Below the pieces are notes generated by a model that worked only from the letters and a program-made list of their open reading frames with translations, made no database searches and was not told where the DNA came from. From the NCBI RefSeq assembly GCF_043643765.1, contig NZ_JBHZSP010000008.1, forward strand, positions 62,001 to 126,000: 64,000 bases of DNA. The letters are read 5' to 3'. Below are positions 1 to 11,400 of this stretch, one piece after another. The translations under genes were made by a program, and so were the position numbers. Every line of letters starts with the position of its first letter. Position 1 is the stretch's first letter. Source of the stretch: Marinomonas posidonica_A. Its GTDB lineage: Bacteria; Pseudomonadota; Gammaproteobacteria; Pseudomonadales; Marinomonadaceae.

Positions 1-474
1 GTGCGCTATGTTCGCGTGATGCCAGAAATCACTGACAATACGTCTGCCATCGGCCGCTCCTGGAAAGACACCTTCCACGTAACCACTCGCGAGGAAGCGG
101 AAGAAAAAATGCGTGAAGCCGGTATGGATTGGCAATGGCTAGAAAACGGTGATGTGCGCACAGAAACACGCGTGTTGCCAGGCATTCGCTTTGATGACGA
201 AACCCAGCAAAAAACCTTCTTTAACTCCATTGTGGCGGTATTCACCGGCTGGAACGATTCCCGCAATCAAGGAGAAAAAGCCGTCACCACAGCAGATGGT
301 GAGCCAATGGACGCAGACGCGCTTGCACAGCTAGTTAAAGCCATGGACGAATTATGTGTGAACTTTAAATGGCAGTCAGGCGACGTACTATGGATCAATA
401 ACCATACGGTATTGCATGCTCGCCAACCGTTTGAAGGCGAACGCCGCATCTTGGCCTCTATCTCTTTTAAATAA
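1..474 (+). CDS. TauD/TfdA-family dioxygenase, C-terminal part
   Basis: This is the 3' end of a non-heme Fe(II)/2-oxoglutarate-dependent oxygenase; the frame is open from the first base, so the true start lies outside the window. The tail NHTVLHARQPFEGERR near residues 132-147 matches the family end: the His is the distal iron ligand and the following Arg is the usual 2-oxoglutarate carboxylate anchor. The first iron-binding HxD motif would lie upstream and cannot be seen. The substrate cannot be told; members act on taurine, other sulfonates or amino-acid-derived compounds in the cytoplasm. It ends in TAA, with RAYT debris downstream. Confidence 0.8.
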   Translation: MRYVRVMPEITDNTSAIGRSWKDTFHVTTREEAEEKMREAGMDWQWLENGDVRTETRVLPGIRFDDETQQKTFFNSIVAVFTGWNDSRNQGEKAVTTADGEPMDADALAQLVKAMDELCVNFKWQSGDVLWINNHTVLHARQPFEGERRILASISFK

Positions 475-549
475 GCGATTCTGTCTCAGTAAAGCGCAAA
501 TAAGTTATCTGAACGTCGGTCTTATCAAAGATAAAGGTCTATCAAGGGA

Positions 550-602
550 TAATCCCCTCCGAAAATTTGAATTTGAGCTGATATTAATTTTCGGGGGGAT
601 TA
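550..602. repeat. Imperfect inverted repeat at the RAYT 3' junction
   Basis: The arms are 550-566 (TAATCCCCTCCGAAAAT) and 587-602 (ATTTTCGGGGGGATTA), separated by 20 bases; they pair along their whole length apart from one extra base. The last codons and the stop (584-586) of the broken RAYT frame lie at and within the right arm, so the transposase reading frame runs directly into this palindrome. REP/BIME-type palindromes associate with RAYT genes, which makes that reading attractive, but a simple bidirectional hairpin cannot be excluded. Confidence 0.6.
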
Positions 603-919
603 CCGGTGAACAAAGTGCCTTTATGCAACTTATGCCAATGCTCTAATACCTCTTTCGTTGTCCACTCCATAGCTTCTTGTTCATCAATATGAAGCACGAC
701 ATGAATATGGTTGCTCATAATGGCATAAGCGCACACATCGATCGCAAGGACTTCAGCAAGCAACAATAAACGCGCCTCAATCCACCCTCGACGATGTTCA
801 AAGCTCTTACCGCTAACGGAATCTTCACCTCAAAGAAAGGCTCGACTAACGCATCGAGAAATGCAGTGACAGTAAGGGGTGCTGTCTAAACTGATTTGTT
901 GATATCGGGCTCTAGGCAT
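584..919 (-). pseudogene. REP-associated tyrosine transposase (RAYT, IS200-like), broken
   Basis: Reading from an ATG at 919 gives MPRARYQQISLDSTPYCHC, the characteristic N-terminus of the TnpA_REP/RAYT family, followed in the same frame by GKSFEHRRGWIEARL and the HUH metal motif MSNHIHVVLHID. Codon 30 (830-832) is TGA at the place where the family normally has Cys (FLCGED). The frame stops for good after 112 codons, whereas intact members run to about 300 residues, so the part carrying the catalytic Tyr region is missing. The gene is therefore inactive twice over. Intact members are thought to mobilise REP palindromes. Confidence 0.85.
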
Positions 920-982
920 TTGGCCCCCCCTTTTCCGACGTGAAATAAACTGGATAAAATTACAGTATACTTTTTAGCCGGT

Positions 983-1055
983 CAACTAAGTTATGCCTGT
1001 CCTGTATTATCTTCGCAAACGTTAACAACTAAGTTATGCCTGTCCTGTATTATCT
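983..1055. repeat. Two identical 30-bp direct repeats, period 43 bp
   Basis: The unit at 983-1012 recurs exactly at 1026-1055, with a 13-bp spacer; its core reads AAGTTATGCCTGTCCTGTAT. The pair lies just upstream of the RAYT start codon (in RAYT orientation) and about 35 bp beyond the end of the candidate immunity gene. A position next to a RAYT suggests a REP-like substrate or a leftover element end, but the unit itself is not strongly palindromic. Confidence 0.8.
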
Positions 1056-1089
1056 GTTTAAAGTGTGTGTCTATTTTTTATTTTAGTTT

Positions 1090-1533
1090 TCACCCATTTC
1101 CTTTAATTTTAGGAAATGCTAACCATGACATTAACAGAGTAGATAAAAAACCTACGATAAAAAAATAAGTCTGTGACAAAAATGATTTGCCACCTTCAAT
1201 TATTAATGAATCACCAGATAATAGAATCATCCACCAGTAATGAGCAATAATTCCACCGAAAAATGCTGTCCAAAGATAGGTCTTGACATTACCCACTAAT
1301 CTTAAATTAACACACAATATGGAAAGAACTAGCATAGGAATAAAATAAATAATTTCTGCCATAATTGAAACCATATAAAGAAGTACAAAGAAAGTTTGCA
1401 TCTCTATTAAAGTACCAGTTTTCAAAAGGTTGTTATGCATACTCACAAAAACAACAATACCTGCACCGCCAACCAAAGGAGAAAGAATCAAAAGGAAAAA
1501 CACTCGCCACGAAGGATAAATTATGGGCCTCAT
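1090..1533 (-). CDS. cdiI: Candidate CDI immunity protein, multi-pass membrane
   Basis: This 147-residue protein is not a member of any family I recognise. It has four hydrophobic segments, at about residues 8-30, 43-75, 83-108 and 120-140, with a short basic tail (FPKIKGNG), so it should sit in the inner membrane. Its ATG overlaps the cdiA stop codon by four bases, exactly the position of cdiI in E. coli-type cdiBAI loci, and it is AT-rich like the adjacent toxin-coding end. By context it should bind and neutralise the cognate CdiA-CT in sibling cells. An integral membrane immunity protein would fit a toxin that acts at or enters through the inner membrane. Its function is inferred from position only. 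Confidence 0.6.
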   Translation of the reverse strand: MRPIIYPSWRVFFLLILSPLVGGAGIVVFVSMHNNLLKTGTLIEMQTFFVLLYMVSIMAEIIYFIPMLVLSILCVNLRLVGNVKTYLWTAFFGGIIAHYWWMILLSGDSLIIEGGKSFLSQTYFFIVGFLSTLLMSWLAFPKIKGNG

Positions 1534-2402
1534 GGACTACAACCCTGAGATTCTGAATATTCCATTAGCTTGCAGCCATAATTAACACGTGACTCATAGT
1601 TAATAACCTGAATCCCTCCTGAAACACCTTGTTTTTCTTCCGTGAAAATGTTATTACCAGCCCCCAAAATAGGAATAGATGTATCTGTAAATGCACTACT
1701 CATTTTCAAAAATACAGATTTATCTCCCAAATATTTTTCATGTACTGGCTGCAATGCCTGCTGTTCACTTTTTAGCTGATTAATATCCCAATCAGCTGGA
1801 TCACTTACTGTCTGGTTATACAAATTTTTAAAGTTATCAAAACCAGCGTTCATCAGTGCATCGCCTGCTTCCGCACGCCAATCATAAACTTCTGTTCCTG
1901 TTAATATGCCGCCTGCACCGAAAGTAAACCACGAACCATGACCATCAGCACCTAACCCTGTCAACGGTGCGCGGCTTACAAACTCTGCACCGCCATACCA
2001 TTTCGCTCCCAAGCCAAGATTTTGTTCATACAAATTGCTAGCCCCAAAAAAATCCGCTCTATTATCAATTGTATTAAAATATTCTACAAATCGCTTGTTT
2101 GATCCATCACTGTTATACACATAATCAAAAGTATTCACTGAAGACCTAGTAACATCATCTTTCAAAATATCCCAAACTTCGGACATAGCTACATATTTGG
2201 TTGCATCATTTACCGCACCTCGGCACTCCTCACTCAGCGGATTATCCTGACATATTTGATTAAGCTCATCATCTCTTGCTTTGCTCAAAGCTTCAGCTCT
2301 ATTAACCATGTCCTCTTTCTCTTCAGAACTAGTACAACCTGAACCTATTAAACAATCTTCAACTATACGCACTTCATAACTTTTCAAATAATTATTCTCC
2401 AC
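1530..2402 (-). other. CdiA-CT: VENN-delimited toxin module
   Basis: From VENN (encoded at 2391-2402) to the stop there are 286 residues. The first part has two Cys pairs (CLIGSGC and CQDNPLSEEC) and probably corresponds to the cytoplasm-entry or pre-toxin portion. The last part, about residues 4870-4997, includes GSWFTFGAGGI, EVYDWRAEAG and FDNFKNLYNQ and ends with two Cys in the final 12 residues. I recognise no nuclease, deaminase or pore-former signature. Base use turns visibly AT-richer here than in the preceding FHA coding region, as expected for exchangeable toxin cassettes. The activity is unknown. Confidence 0.75.
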
Positions 2403-5400
2403 CGCGTTATCAGCCAGTTGCCCTGCTGCGACTACGTCACTCGCATCGCCAGACCCGGTGCTGGCGGCGACCATGGAAGCGGCACCAAGAATGTTGGTGA
2501 GGGTTTGTTTTTGCTGCGCGTCTAGGTCATCTGGATCGCTGCTTCCATACAACCAGTTGGCAAGCATTGGGGCCGCGGCTTCGGAGCCTGCCGCAGCGAG
2601 ACCGGCGGTGGTAGCGTCATTGCCCCCTTCGGCGGCCACGGCGGCAGCGAGGATACCGTGTGCTAAGACGTGAGCGGCTTCTTGTCCACCGCTGAGTTCA
2701 CCGTCTGCATTCGCTGCCGCTTGACCTTTAAAGTATTGACCTATGCCATAAGCAACAGTAGGCGACGCGGCCGCAGCCAATTGACCTGAGACGCTGTCTG
2801 TCGGGACAGTCAAGCCAGCACCGATGGAACTGGCAATTAGGCCATAAGCGGTCAGTTTTTTGACTTCACTGTCGTATTGTTCTTGCGATATCGTCTCTGC
2901 TTTAAGCTGTTTTTTTAACTCGTCGGCTTTTTTATTCAGACTCAAACGTATCTGCTGCACGGTTTGGTTGGTTTCTTGTGTGACCGTACGCATGGTGTTG
3001 ACTTGCTCAAGCACTTCGGCCTGATCAAAGTGGTCTTGTAAGGTGCCACTGTCATGCGCCACTGTGTCCGTGGTGGTCGCCGTGCTGACGTCCGCAAGGA
3101 CTTGTTCAACCGATTGTCCCGTTTGGGCCTGCTGTTCTGCATCTGTGATGGTCAGGTTCGCGGTATTGATACCACTTTGGGTCGTACGAGTGCGGTTGTC
3201 TGCGATTTCCCCATAACCCTGTGATCTGGAAAAACCGCCATTTTCTGCTGTGTTATAGGAGGCATCCACGCCCACACTGGAACCACTAAAATTGGCGTGA
3301 TTCTCTAGGTTACTGGCCGTTAAACTCGCGGTGGTTAGGCTGTTTAGGCCCTTGTCTTCAGCCGTTTGGGTTGAGGTGATGATGGCGCCAGTCAGGCTGG
3401 TGTGGTTCGCCACTTGGATTTGATAGCCTTGATCCCCTGAGGTAATGCCGCTTTGTTGGGTCACACTTTGGTAATCTGAGTCGGTTGTCGATTGTTGGTA
3501 ACTCAGACCAAGATTGCTGCCCTCAGAGCTGACACTTGAACCAATGTTCATGCCAACACTGTCACTGCGGCTGTTGCTGCTGGAACTGTCTTGCACACTC
3601 GCAATGTTGAGATCTCCAGTGTCGATGGACACTTGCTCCCCATGTAAGGTGCCGCCTTTAATGTTGAGCTGATCACTGCGACTAACTAAGGCTCCTGCTG
3701 TGAGCTGACTGTGGGTGTACTGGGTGGATTGTGACTCGCTGCTGCTGGTGTTGTTGTTCACCCCTGCGGAAGACGCCAAATCGGAAAAATCGACTTTGCC
3801 AACACTGGCACTGACACTGGCACTTTGTGTGTTGCTCTTGGTGCTTTGCTGCGTGGTGTTCTCACCCGCCAGCACATTTATCTGATCCGCTTCCGCTAAC
3901 AAGGTGCCACCCACTGCCACATTGGAGCCTTTTACGGTTAAGGTGTCCTCTCCTTGTAAGCTGGCATTGTTACCCACCTGTATACTAGAGCCATTCCAAG
4001 CGCTTTGACGGTTTGTCGTCGAGGTCGTAGTGGTTTGTAGCGTCACACCAGCACTCGCCGTAAAGCCAGCTGTCCCACTATTCATGGCCGCCCCAGCGGC
4101 GGCATTCGCCACCGTAATGGCAGCGTATTTTTCTGTGTTTTTAGCCGAGTTTAGCGCGATTTCATAACCGTCTAGATCACTTTGTTGCAGCTTACCGTCC
4201 GCCACTTTTTGCTTGGCTTCTTCGTACGCTTTTTCGGCGTCTTTCACCGCGTCTTTGGCTTGATCCAAGGCACGTACCGCAAGATAGGTATCCGCATAGG
4301 CGTTTTTCACCCCTACCGTGAGGGTCTTGGTCTTGGTGATGGTGTCATTGGTGGTGTCATAGGTGTCTTCACGTCCACCGATCAGGACATTTTCACCCTC
4401 AATGCTCGCGTCGTTTTGCACCGCCACATCACTGGCGATAATGGCGACGTTTTGGTTGGCATTGATGTTCAAGTTGCCCGCTTGCAGGCTCGACCCGGCC
4501 CAAGTGTTGGCGGTGTTGGTGGTACGCTCGGTGTGGTCGGTTTCCGTAAGACTTGCTAGTGTTAATTCCCCTTTTTCAGAAGAGAAGCTGGCGCCCTCTC
4601 CCGAAATGGTCTGGTCGGTGTGGGAAGTACTGGTCACGGTGCGCTCTTGCGCCGCATCGATAGTGACATTTTGCGCCGTTAAGTTGGCGGTGTCGCTCAC
4701 CGCCACTTGTGCGCCAATCAGGGCTAGGTCTTGCTGTGCGGTGAGGTTAAGATCACTGGCGGCCAACGTAGTGGTTTGTTGCGTTAGAGTATCGGTGCGG
4801 GTGGCATCCGACTCACCCACCTTGATTTCACCATGAATAAGACCAGCAGTGGCCGTTGAAGCAATAACAGCAATACCTTTCACAAGATCCTTAAAGACAC
4901 CGCGGAAACTTGAGGAAGATTCACTCCATTCGCTGCTTTCTAATGCCTGAGTGGTGACGATGACGTTACCCGCTAATTCGCCTTTGTCGTTGACGTATTG
5001 GCCATTGGCGTTTTGTGTGACCACGTCAGTACCAATGGATAAGGTGTCATTGGCCGCCAAGGTAGCGCCTTCTAGGGTGATGTTGCTGCCGCTGTCTAGG
5101 CTGATGTTGCCACCACCAATAAGGTCACTGGTGACGGCGGTTTGGTTGATAAAGCCTTGGTCTTTGGCTTTGACCTTAAAAGTGCCTTTTTTCTGTTTCT
5201 GGTAGCGTTGAGAGCTTTGGTCCACGGCGCTGAGCAGTTGAATGTCTCCACCCGCTTGCAAGCTAATGTTGCCATCAGCAGTGGCTTTACTGCCTGCCAA
5301 GAGAATATCAACACCCGTTACAATATTAAGGTCACCGCCCGATGTCAGGTTCGTGCCTTGATTGGTCAAGCTTTCAGAGGTGGTGGTAGTGGTGGAACGT

Positions 5401-8400
5401 TTGGAGCCGAACATGCCCGACTTTTTCTTTTTCACTTGCTTATAAGAAGAATTGTGAGCCGTCTCAGTGGACAAGACCACATCGCCCCCCGCTGCCAAGC
5501 TCATGCCTTCGCCACTGCTTAAACTAGAGCCCTTAGAAAAGATGTCATTTTGACTCACCAGAGTTAAGGCGCCGCCCGCGCTCAAGTCCGTACCTGTGAT
5601 GCTTTCGTTATGGCTGCGTTTTTCGGTGGAGTTGCCACCACCACCCACAAAGCTATAAGAATCTTTGGTGTCTTTCACCGCCAAGAGGTCAATGTTGTTG
5701 GCAGATAAGGTCAGATCGTCGTCTGCTGTTAACTGAGCGCCTTCACTGGTAAAGGTATTGCCCGCGCCGAGTTGAATATTGCTGGCTTCTAGGCTGTTCA
5801 CCTGATGCGTGACGGAAGAAGCGTTTCTTCTACGAGCACTGGATTCGGTGGTGTTTTCAACACTGCTCAGAGTGACATCATTCGCTGCATTAATACTTAG
5901 CTGATTTGACGCGCTGATTGAAGAGGCTTGGCTAATAAGATTATTGCCCGCGCTCAATTGAATCTTGTCGGCCGATAATGCATTGGTTAGATGATGAGTT
6001 GTTGAATTTTTGGATTGGTAGTAGCCTCCAATATCACTGCTGTTTGTTACCTCCAAGCTAGCAAGGGTAATATTATTACCCGCTTGAGCTAAAATTTCCT
6101 CATCAGCACTCACCTCACTGCCAATTAGGCTAATATCATTGCCTGCCACTAAGTTGATAGTCCCGCCTTGTAATGACGCCGCTTCCCCCACCAAGGTTTG
6201 CGTGTTGGAAAAGATCCCAGACTGGGTGCTAATGGTTTGATTTTGGGTTTCACTGGTAATATTGCCACCCGCCACCAAATTGAGAACGCCGTTGGCCTGT
6301 ATACTCCCCGAGTTACCAATATCGCTGGAGGCATTTAGAGTGGCGTTATTTCCTGCCGTCATGTTACCGCTATTACTAATATTCTCACCGCTGAGAGATA
6401 GATCAGAGCGCGCGACAATAGCGCCTGAATTAACAAGATCACCGTCCACTTGGATGTCTATATTAGTTGCAGCAATCAAGGCTCCATCTGGTCTTAAGGT
6501 CATATCAGAAGTATTGGAAAAGTATACCTTCGGCACCAAAGCTTCTTGAGGGCCTGAATCCGTCTGCACCGTCTCAGAGACCATCCATACGATCGGTTGT
6601 TTAAGTTGCGCCACTTGTTTATCAGTGAGCTCAATGCCCACGCTTAATTGTAAGTCTGTGTATTCCTCTAAGGCATTGTCCATCAAGGTCGCGTAGGCGG
6701 ATTCTATGTCCACTTGATCGGGCAAAGTTTGGAAACCGGTGTAGGATAAGATTTGCTCACGCACCAGATTTTGTTCTAAAAAACCATCGCCCAGACGCGA
6801 GGCCGTTTTCCCGGTTCGGCCTTGATCATCACCGACCATTTTGTTGAGCATGTAGTCAGATGAGACAAAATTTTTGTAATTTGTGAACAAAGGGTTGGTT
6901 TGTATTAGGTAATCAGAATCAGGATTTTCGGAAAGGGTATAAAACGCACTCTGTACAAAAGAGTCCACATTAAGGTCATTAAAAATGGCGTCACGGCGAG
7001 CAGCGACTGCGGCTAGATCAATGGCATTGACACCTGTTGCTGAGGCATCGGCTTTTATGGTTGGCGACGTACTAGAATCTGCGCTTAGTTCCGTGTCACT
7101 TTTGACAACAGTCGTCGCGCTGCCTTTTTCGGCTACTTGTACGCCGTCAACACCAGAGGCTTTTACATTTACGGTGCCCGAAGCGGTATTGACCACCGTT
7201 TGACTGGATACGCTAGTGCTGGTGGAGGTTTCTGTTACCGCCACTTGTACGTTATCGGAAGCTTTTACATTTACGGTGCCCGAAGCGGTATTGGCCACCG
7301 TTTGACTGGATACACTGGTGCTGGTGGAGGTTTCTGTTACCGCCACTTGTACGTTATCGGAAGCTTTTACATTCGCAATGCCCGAAGCGGTATTAGCCAC
7401 CGTTTGACCGGATATGCTGGTGCTGGTGGAGGCTTCTGTTACCGCCACTTGTACGTTATCGGAAGCTTTTACATTTGCAATGCCCAAAGCGGTATTGGCA
7501 ACCGTTTGACCAGATACGCTGGTGTTGGCAGAAGTTTCAGTTACCGCAACTTGCACACCATCAGAAGCTTTTACTTTTACAGTACCAGTAGCCGTATTCA
7601 CAACCGCTTGACCGGATACGCTAGTATTGGCAGATCCTTCAATTTCTTTTAATACATTAGTATCAACCTTGCTTGTCACTACATAATCAACATTACCTAT
7701 GTTAGATACAGATCCAGCCTTTCCGGTAATATTACCGCCGGCGGTGAAAATCGCAGGAACTTCAAATAAAACTTTTTCAGTCGTATTACTCTTATTTGTT
7801 TCGCTAATAACACGAGGAACATAATTCCAGCCGCATGACTGACCAGCAGAAGGAAGACAAATTACCACCTCATTCACATCAGTTTTTTTTATTTCTTTTC
7901 CATAGTAGCTGACATTATTTATTTTATCAGCAGTAAAAAATAAATCACCAACAGCACTCACTATGGAGTAATAATTATCAACAGCTCCCTCAAGAATCAT
8001 ATCATTCCCTGAAAAAATGTAGGCTTGAGGGCTATCTAATTCAATATAGGGAGACTCTATAGTTTCAATAATTTTTTTGTCTGAAAAATAGCTACCATAT
8101 AAATCATCATCTAAATTTTTAAAAATACTATATTTTTTCGAAGTGATATTTTTAGTAAAAGAAAACTCTCTCTTTTTATTGATTATTTTATTCGCTTCAA
8201 TAGATAAATTTCTATTTATTTCTATTACTGCAGAGCTGTTAGTCAAGGTATCCGATACTTTAATTACACCATCTCCTAAACTATATAAAACCGCACCATT
8301 TTGATTGATGATATTGCCTGTAGAACGAATATCTAAATAATCTTGACCTAAAACAAGTGCATCGCTATCTAAATTTTTTACATCTGCAGCATTTATAAAA

Positions 8401-11400
8401 ACTCGCTTCCCAGCGATACCACCTTTATTATTTAGGGTTTCTGTGTTGGTAATAGATAACGTACCGTTTTGGGCTGAAATCGTACCTATTACAGTATTCG
8501 TTAAATTTCGGCTGTTTAAATTAATAGTATTTACCGATTCTAATACCGAATCAGTATTCACTATGTCACCATCAGTGTTAATAGTCAGTGTGTTATTGGC
8601 TTTAACGTGTGCGCCATTTTCGTTGGCAAAGCTGTCTTGGGATGTTAACAAAAGATCATTTGTTGAAAGTATTTTGCTGGTTGAGGTGTTATTAAGAATT
8701 AACGAAGCGGTAGCTTCCAGCCCATGACCAGATAAAGAACCTTGATTATTAAGAGTCTTGGTTTGTACTCTTAACTCACCATTTTGAGCTAATACGTTAC
8801 TATTTGCAGAGTTTTCAAAATTTTGGCTGTTTATGTTAATACTACCTGCCGATTCGATAGTAGATTGCTCATTACTCAGATTACCTACAGAGGTAATTTC
8901 TAATGCGTTGGAGGCATGAAGCAGCGCTCCCTCTCTGTTTTCTACTGTTTCTTCTGCGCTCAACACCAAGCCAGCGGTTGAAAATACCTTTGCATTCATT
9001 GTCTTGTTATCTAGTGAAGCTGTATTGATAATAATACCATTACCGGCAAGAACACCTTGGTTATCAACCTTAATTGTGTCGATAGATAAAGCGTTATTTT
9101 GCGCTAAAATCGTGCCAGAGTTAGTAAGGTTTTGACTTTTAACCGTGGCAGATTCAACGGCTTCAATTGTACCGCTGTTTGTTAAATTACCTTTAGCATC
9201 CAAGTTCACGTCGACGCCAGCGTGAACCAAAGCGCCGTCTGTATTCGTCACGTCGCCTTTGATGTTGAGATCCAGTTTGTCTGTTGAATAGATTTTGCCG
9301 TTTGTAGTGCTGTTATTTAGTCCGGTGGTATCAATCGTAATGCCTTTACCCGCCAAAGCACCTTGGTTGGTAATTTGGTTGGTTTGAATGGTTAAGGTGC
9401 CGTCTTGTGCTAAGACGGTGCCTGAACTCGTGACATTCTCTGCATTAATGTCGATAGTATTCAAAGCTTCAATCGTGGAATCTGTGTTGGTGAGGTTACC
9501 CTCAGTATCTAAGGTTAGATCGGAATCCGCATGTACCAGAGCGCCATTTTGGTTGGTGATTGCCCCTTCAATGTTTAAAGCAACGGCATCGGTTGAATAA
9601 ATTTTCCCGCTTGTTGTACTGTTGTTTAGTTCAGTGGCATCAATCGTGATGCCTTTACCTGCCAAGGAACCTTGGTTATCCACTTTGTTGGTTTGAATGG
9701 TTAAGGTGCCGTCCTGTGCTAAGACGGTACCTGAACTCGTGACATTCTCTGCATTGATGTCGATAGTATTTAAAGCTTCAATTGTGGAATCTGTGTTGGT
9801 CAATTTACCCGAGGAGGTATCATCACCTGAATCCACTGTTAGCGCTGTGTTCGCGTGCAGTAACGCACCGTCTTTATTCGAGACATCGCCAGTAATGTTG
9901 AGATCGAGTTTGTCTGTTGAGTAGACAGTACCGTTAACCGTACTGTTGCTCAGTTCGGTGGCATCAATCGTAATACCTTTACCTGCCAAGGTCCCTTGGT
10001 TATCCACCTTGTTGGTTTGAATGGTTAAAGTGCCGTCTTGCGCCAGAATCGTCCCTGAGCTGGTGAGGTTCTGACTCTTAATGTCGACCTGATTTAAAGC
10101 TTCAATCGTGGAATTTGTGTTGGTGAGGTTGCCCTCAGCATCTAAAGTCAGATCGGAATCTGCATGAACCAAAGCACCATCTGTATTTTTGACGTTTCCA
10201 GCGATGTTTAAATCAAGCTTATCTGTTGAATAGACTTTACCGTTAACCGTACTGTTGTTTAGTTCGGTGGCATCAATCGTGATGCCTTTACCCGCCAAAG
10301 TACCTTGGTTGGTAACTTGGTTAGTATCTATTGTTAAACTTCCATCTTGTGCCAGAATCATCCCCGAGCTGGTGAGGTTCTGACTCTTAATGTCAATTTG
10401 ATTTAAAGCTTCAATCGTTGAATCTTTGTTGATGAGGTTGCCCTCGGCATCCAAGTTAAGATCCGAATCCGCATGTACTAGAGCACCGTCTTTATTCGTG
10501 ACATCGCCAGTAATGTTGAGATCGAGTTTGTCTGTTGAGTAGACTTTACCGTTAACCGAACTGTTGTTTAGTTCGGTGGCATTAATCGTGATGCCTTTAC
10601 CCGCCAAAGCACCTTGGTTGGTAACTTGGTTGGTGTCTATTGTTAAACTTCCATCTTGTGCCAGAATCGTTCCCGAGTTGGTGAGGTTCTGACTTTTGAT
10701 GTCAACCTGATTTAAAGCTTCAATCGTGGAATCTGTGTTGGTGAGTTTAGCCTCAGCATCTAAAGTCAGATCGGAATCTGCATGAACCAAAGCACCATCT
10801 GTATTTTTGACGTTTCCAGCGATGTTTAAATCAAGCTTATCTGTTGAATAGACTTTACCGTTAACCGAACTATTGTTTAGTTCGGTGGCATTAATCGTGA
10901 TGCCTTTACCCGCCAAAACTCCTTGGTTATCCACCTTGTTGGTTTGAATGGTTAAGGCACCGTCTTGTGCTAAGACGGTGCCTGAACTCGTGACATTCTC
11001 TGCATTGATGTCGATAGTATTTAAAGCTTCAATCGTGGACTCTGTGTTAGTGAGATTACCCTCAGTGTCCAAGGTCAGAGCTGTATCCGCATGAACCAAA
11101 GCGCCATCTGTATTTGTGACGTTTCCAGCGATGTTTAAATCAAGCTTATCTGTTGAATAGACTTTACCGTTAACCGTACTGTTGTTTAGTTCGGTGGCAT
11201 TAATTGAGATGCCTTTACCTGCCAACGTTCCTTGGTTGGTAACTTGATTAGTGTCTATTGTTAAACTTCCATCTTGTGCCAGAATCGTCCCTGAGCTGGT
11301 GAGGTTCTGACTTTTGATGTCGACCTGATTTAAAGCTTCAATCGTGGAATTTGTGTTGGTGAGGCTACCCTCAGCATCTAAGGTCAGATCAGTATCCGCA

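Noticed and set aside
830..832. TGA in the RAYT frame as a possible selenocysteine codon
   Set aside because: It is at a conserved Cys site, which would invite the idea, but the gene is truncated further on and no SECIS-like hairpin just downstream is evident; ordinary nonsense decay is simpler.
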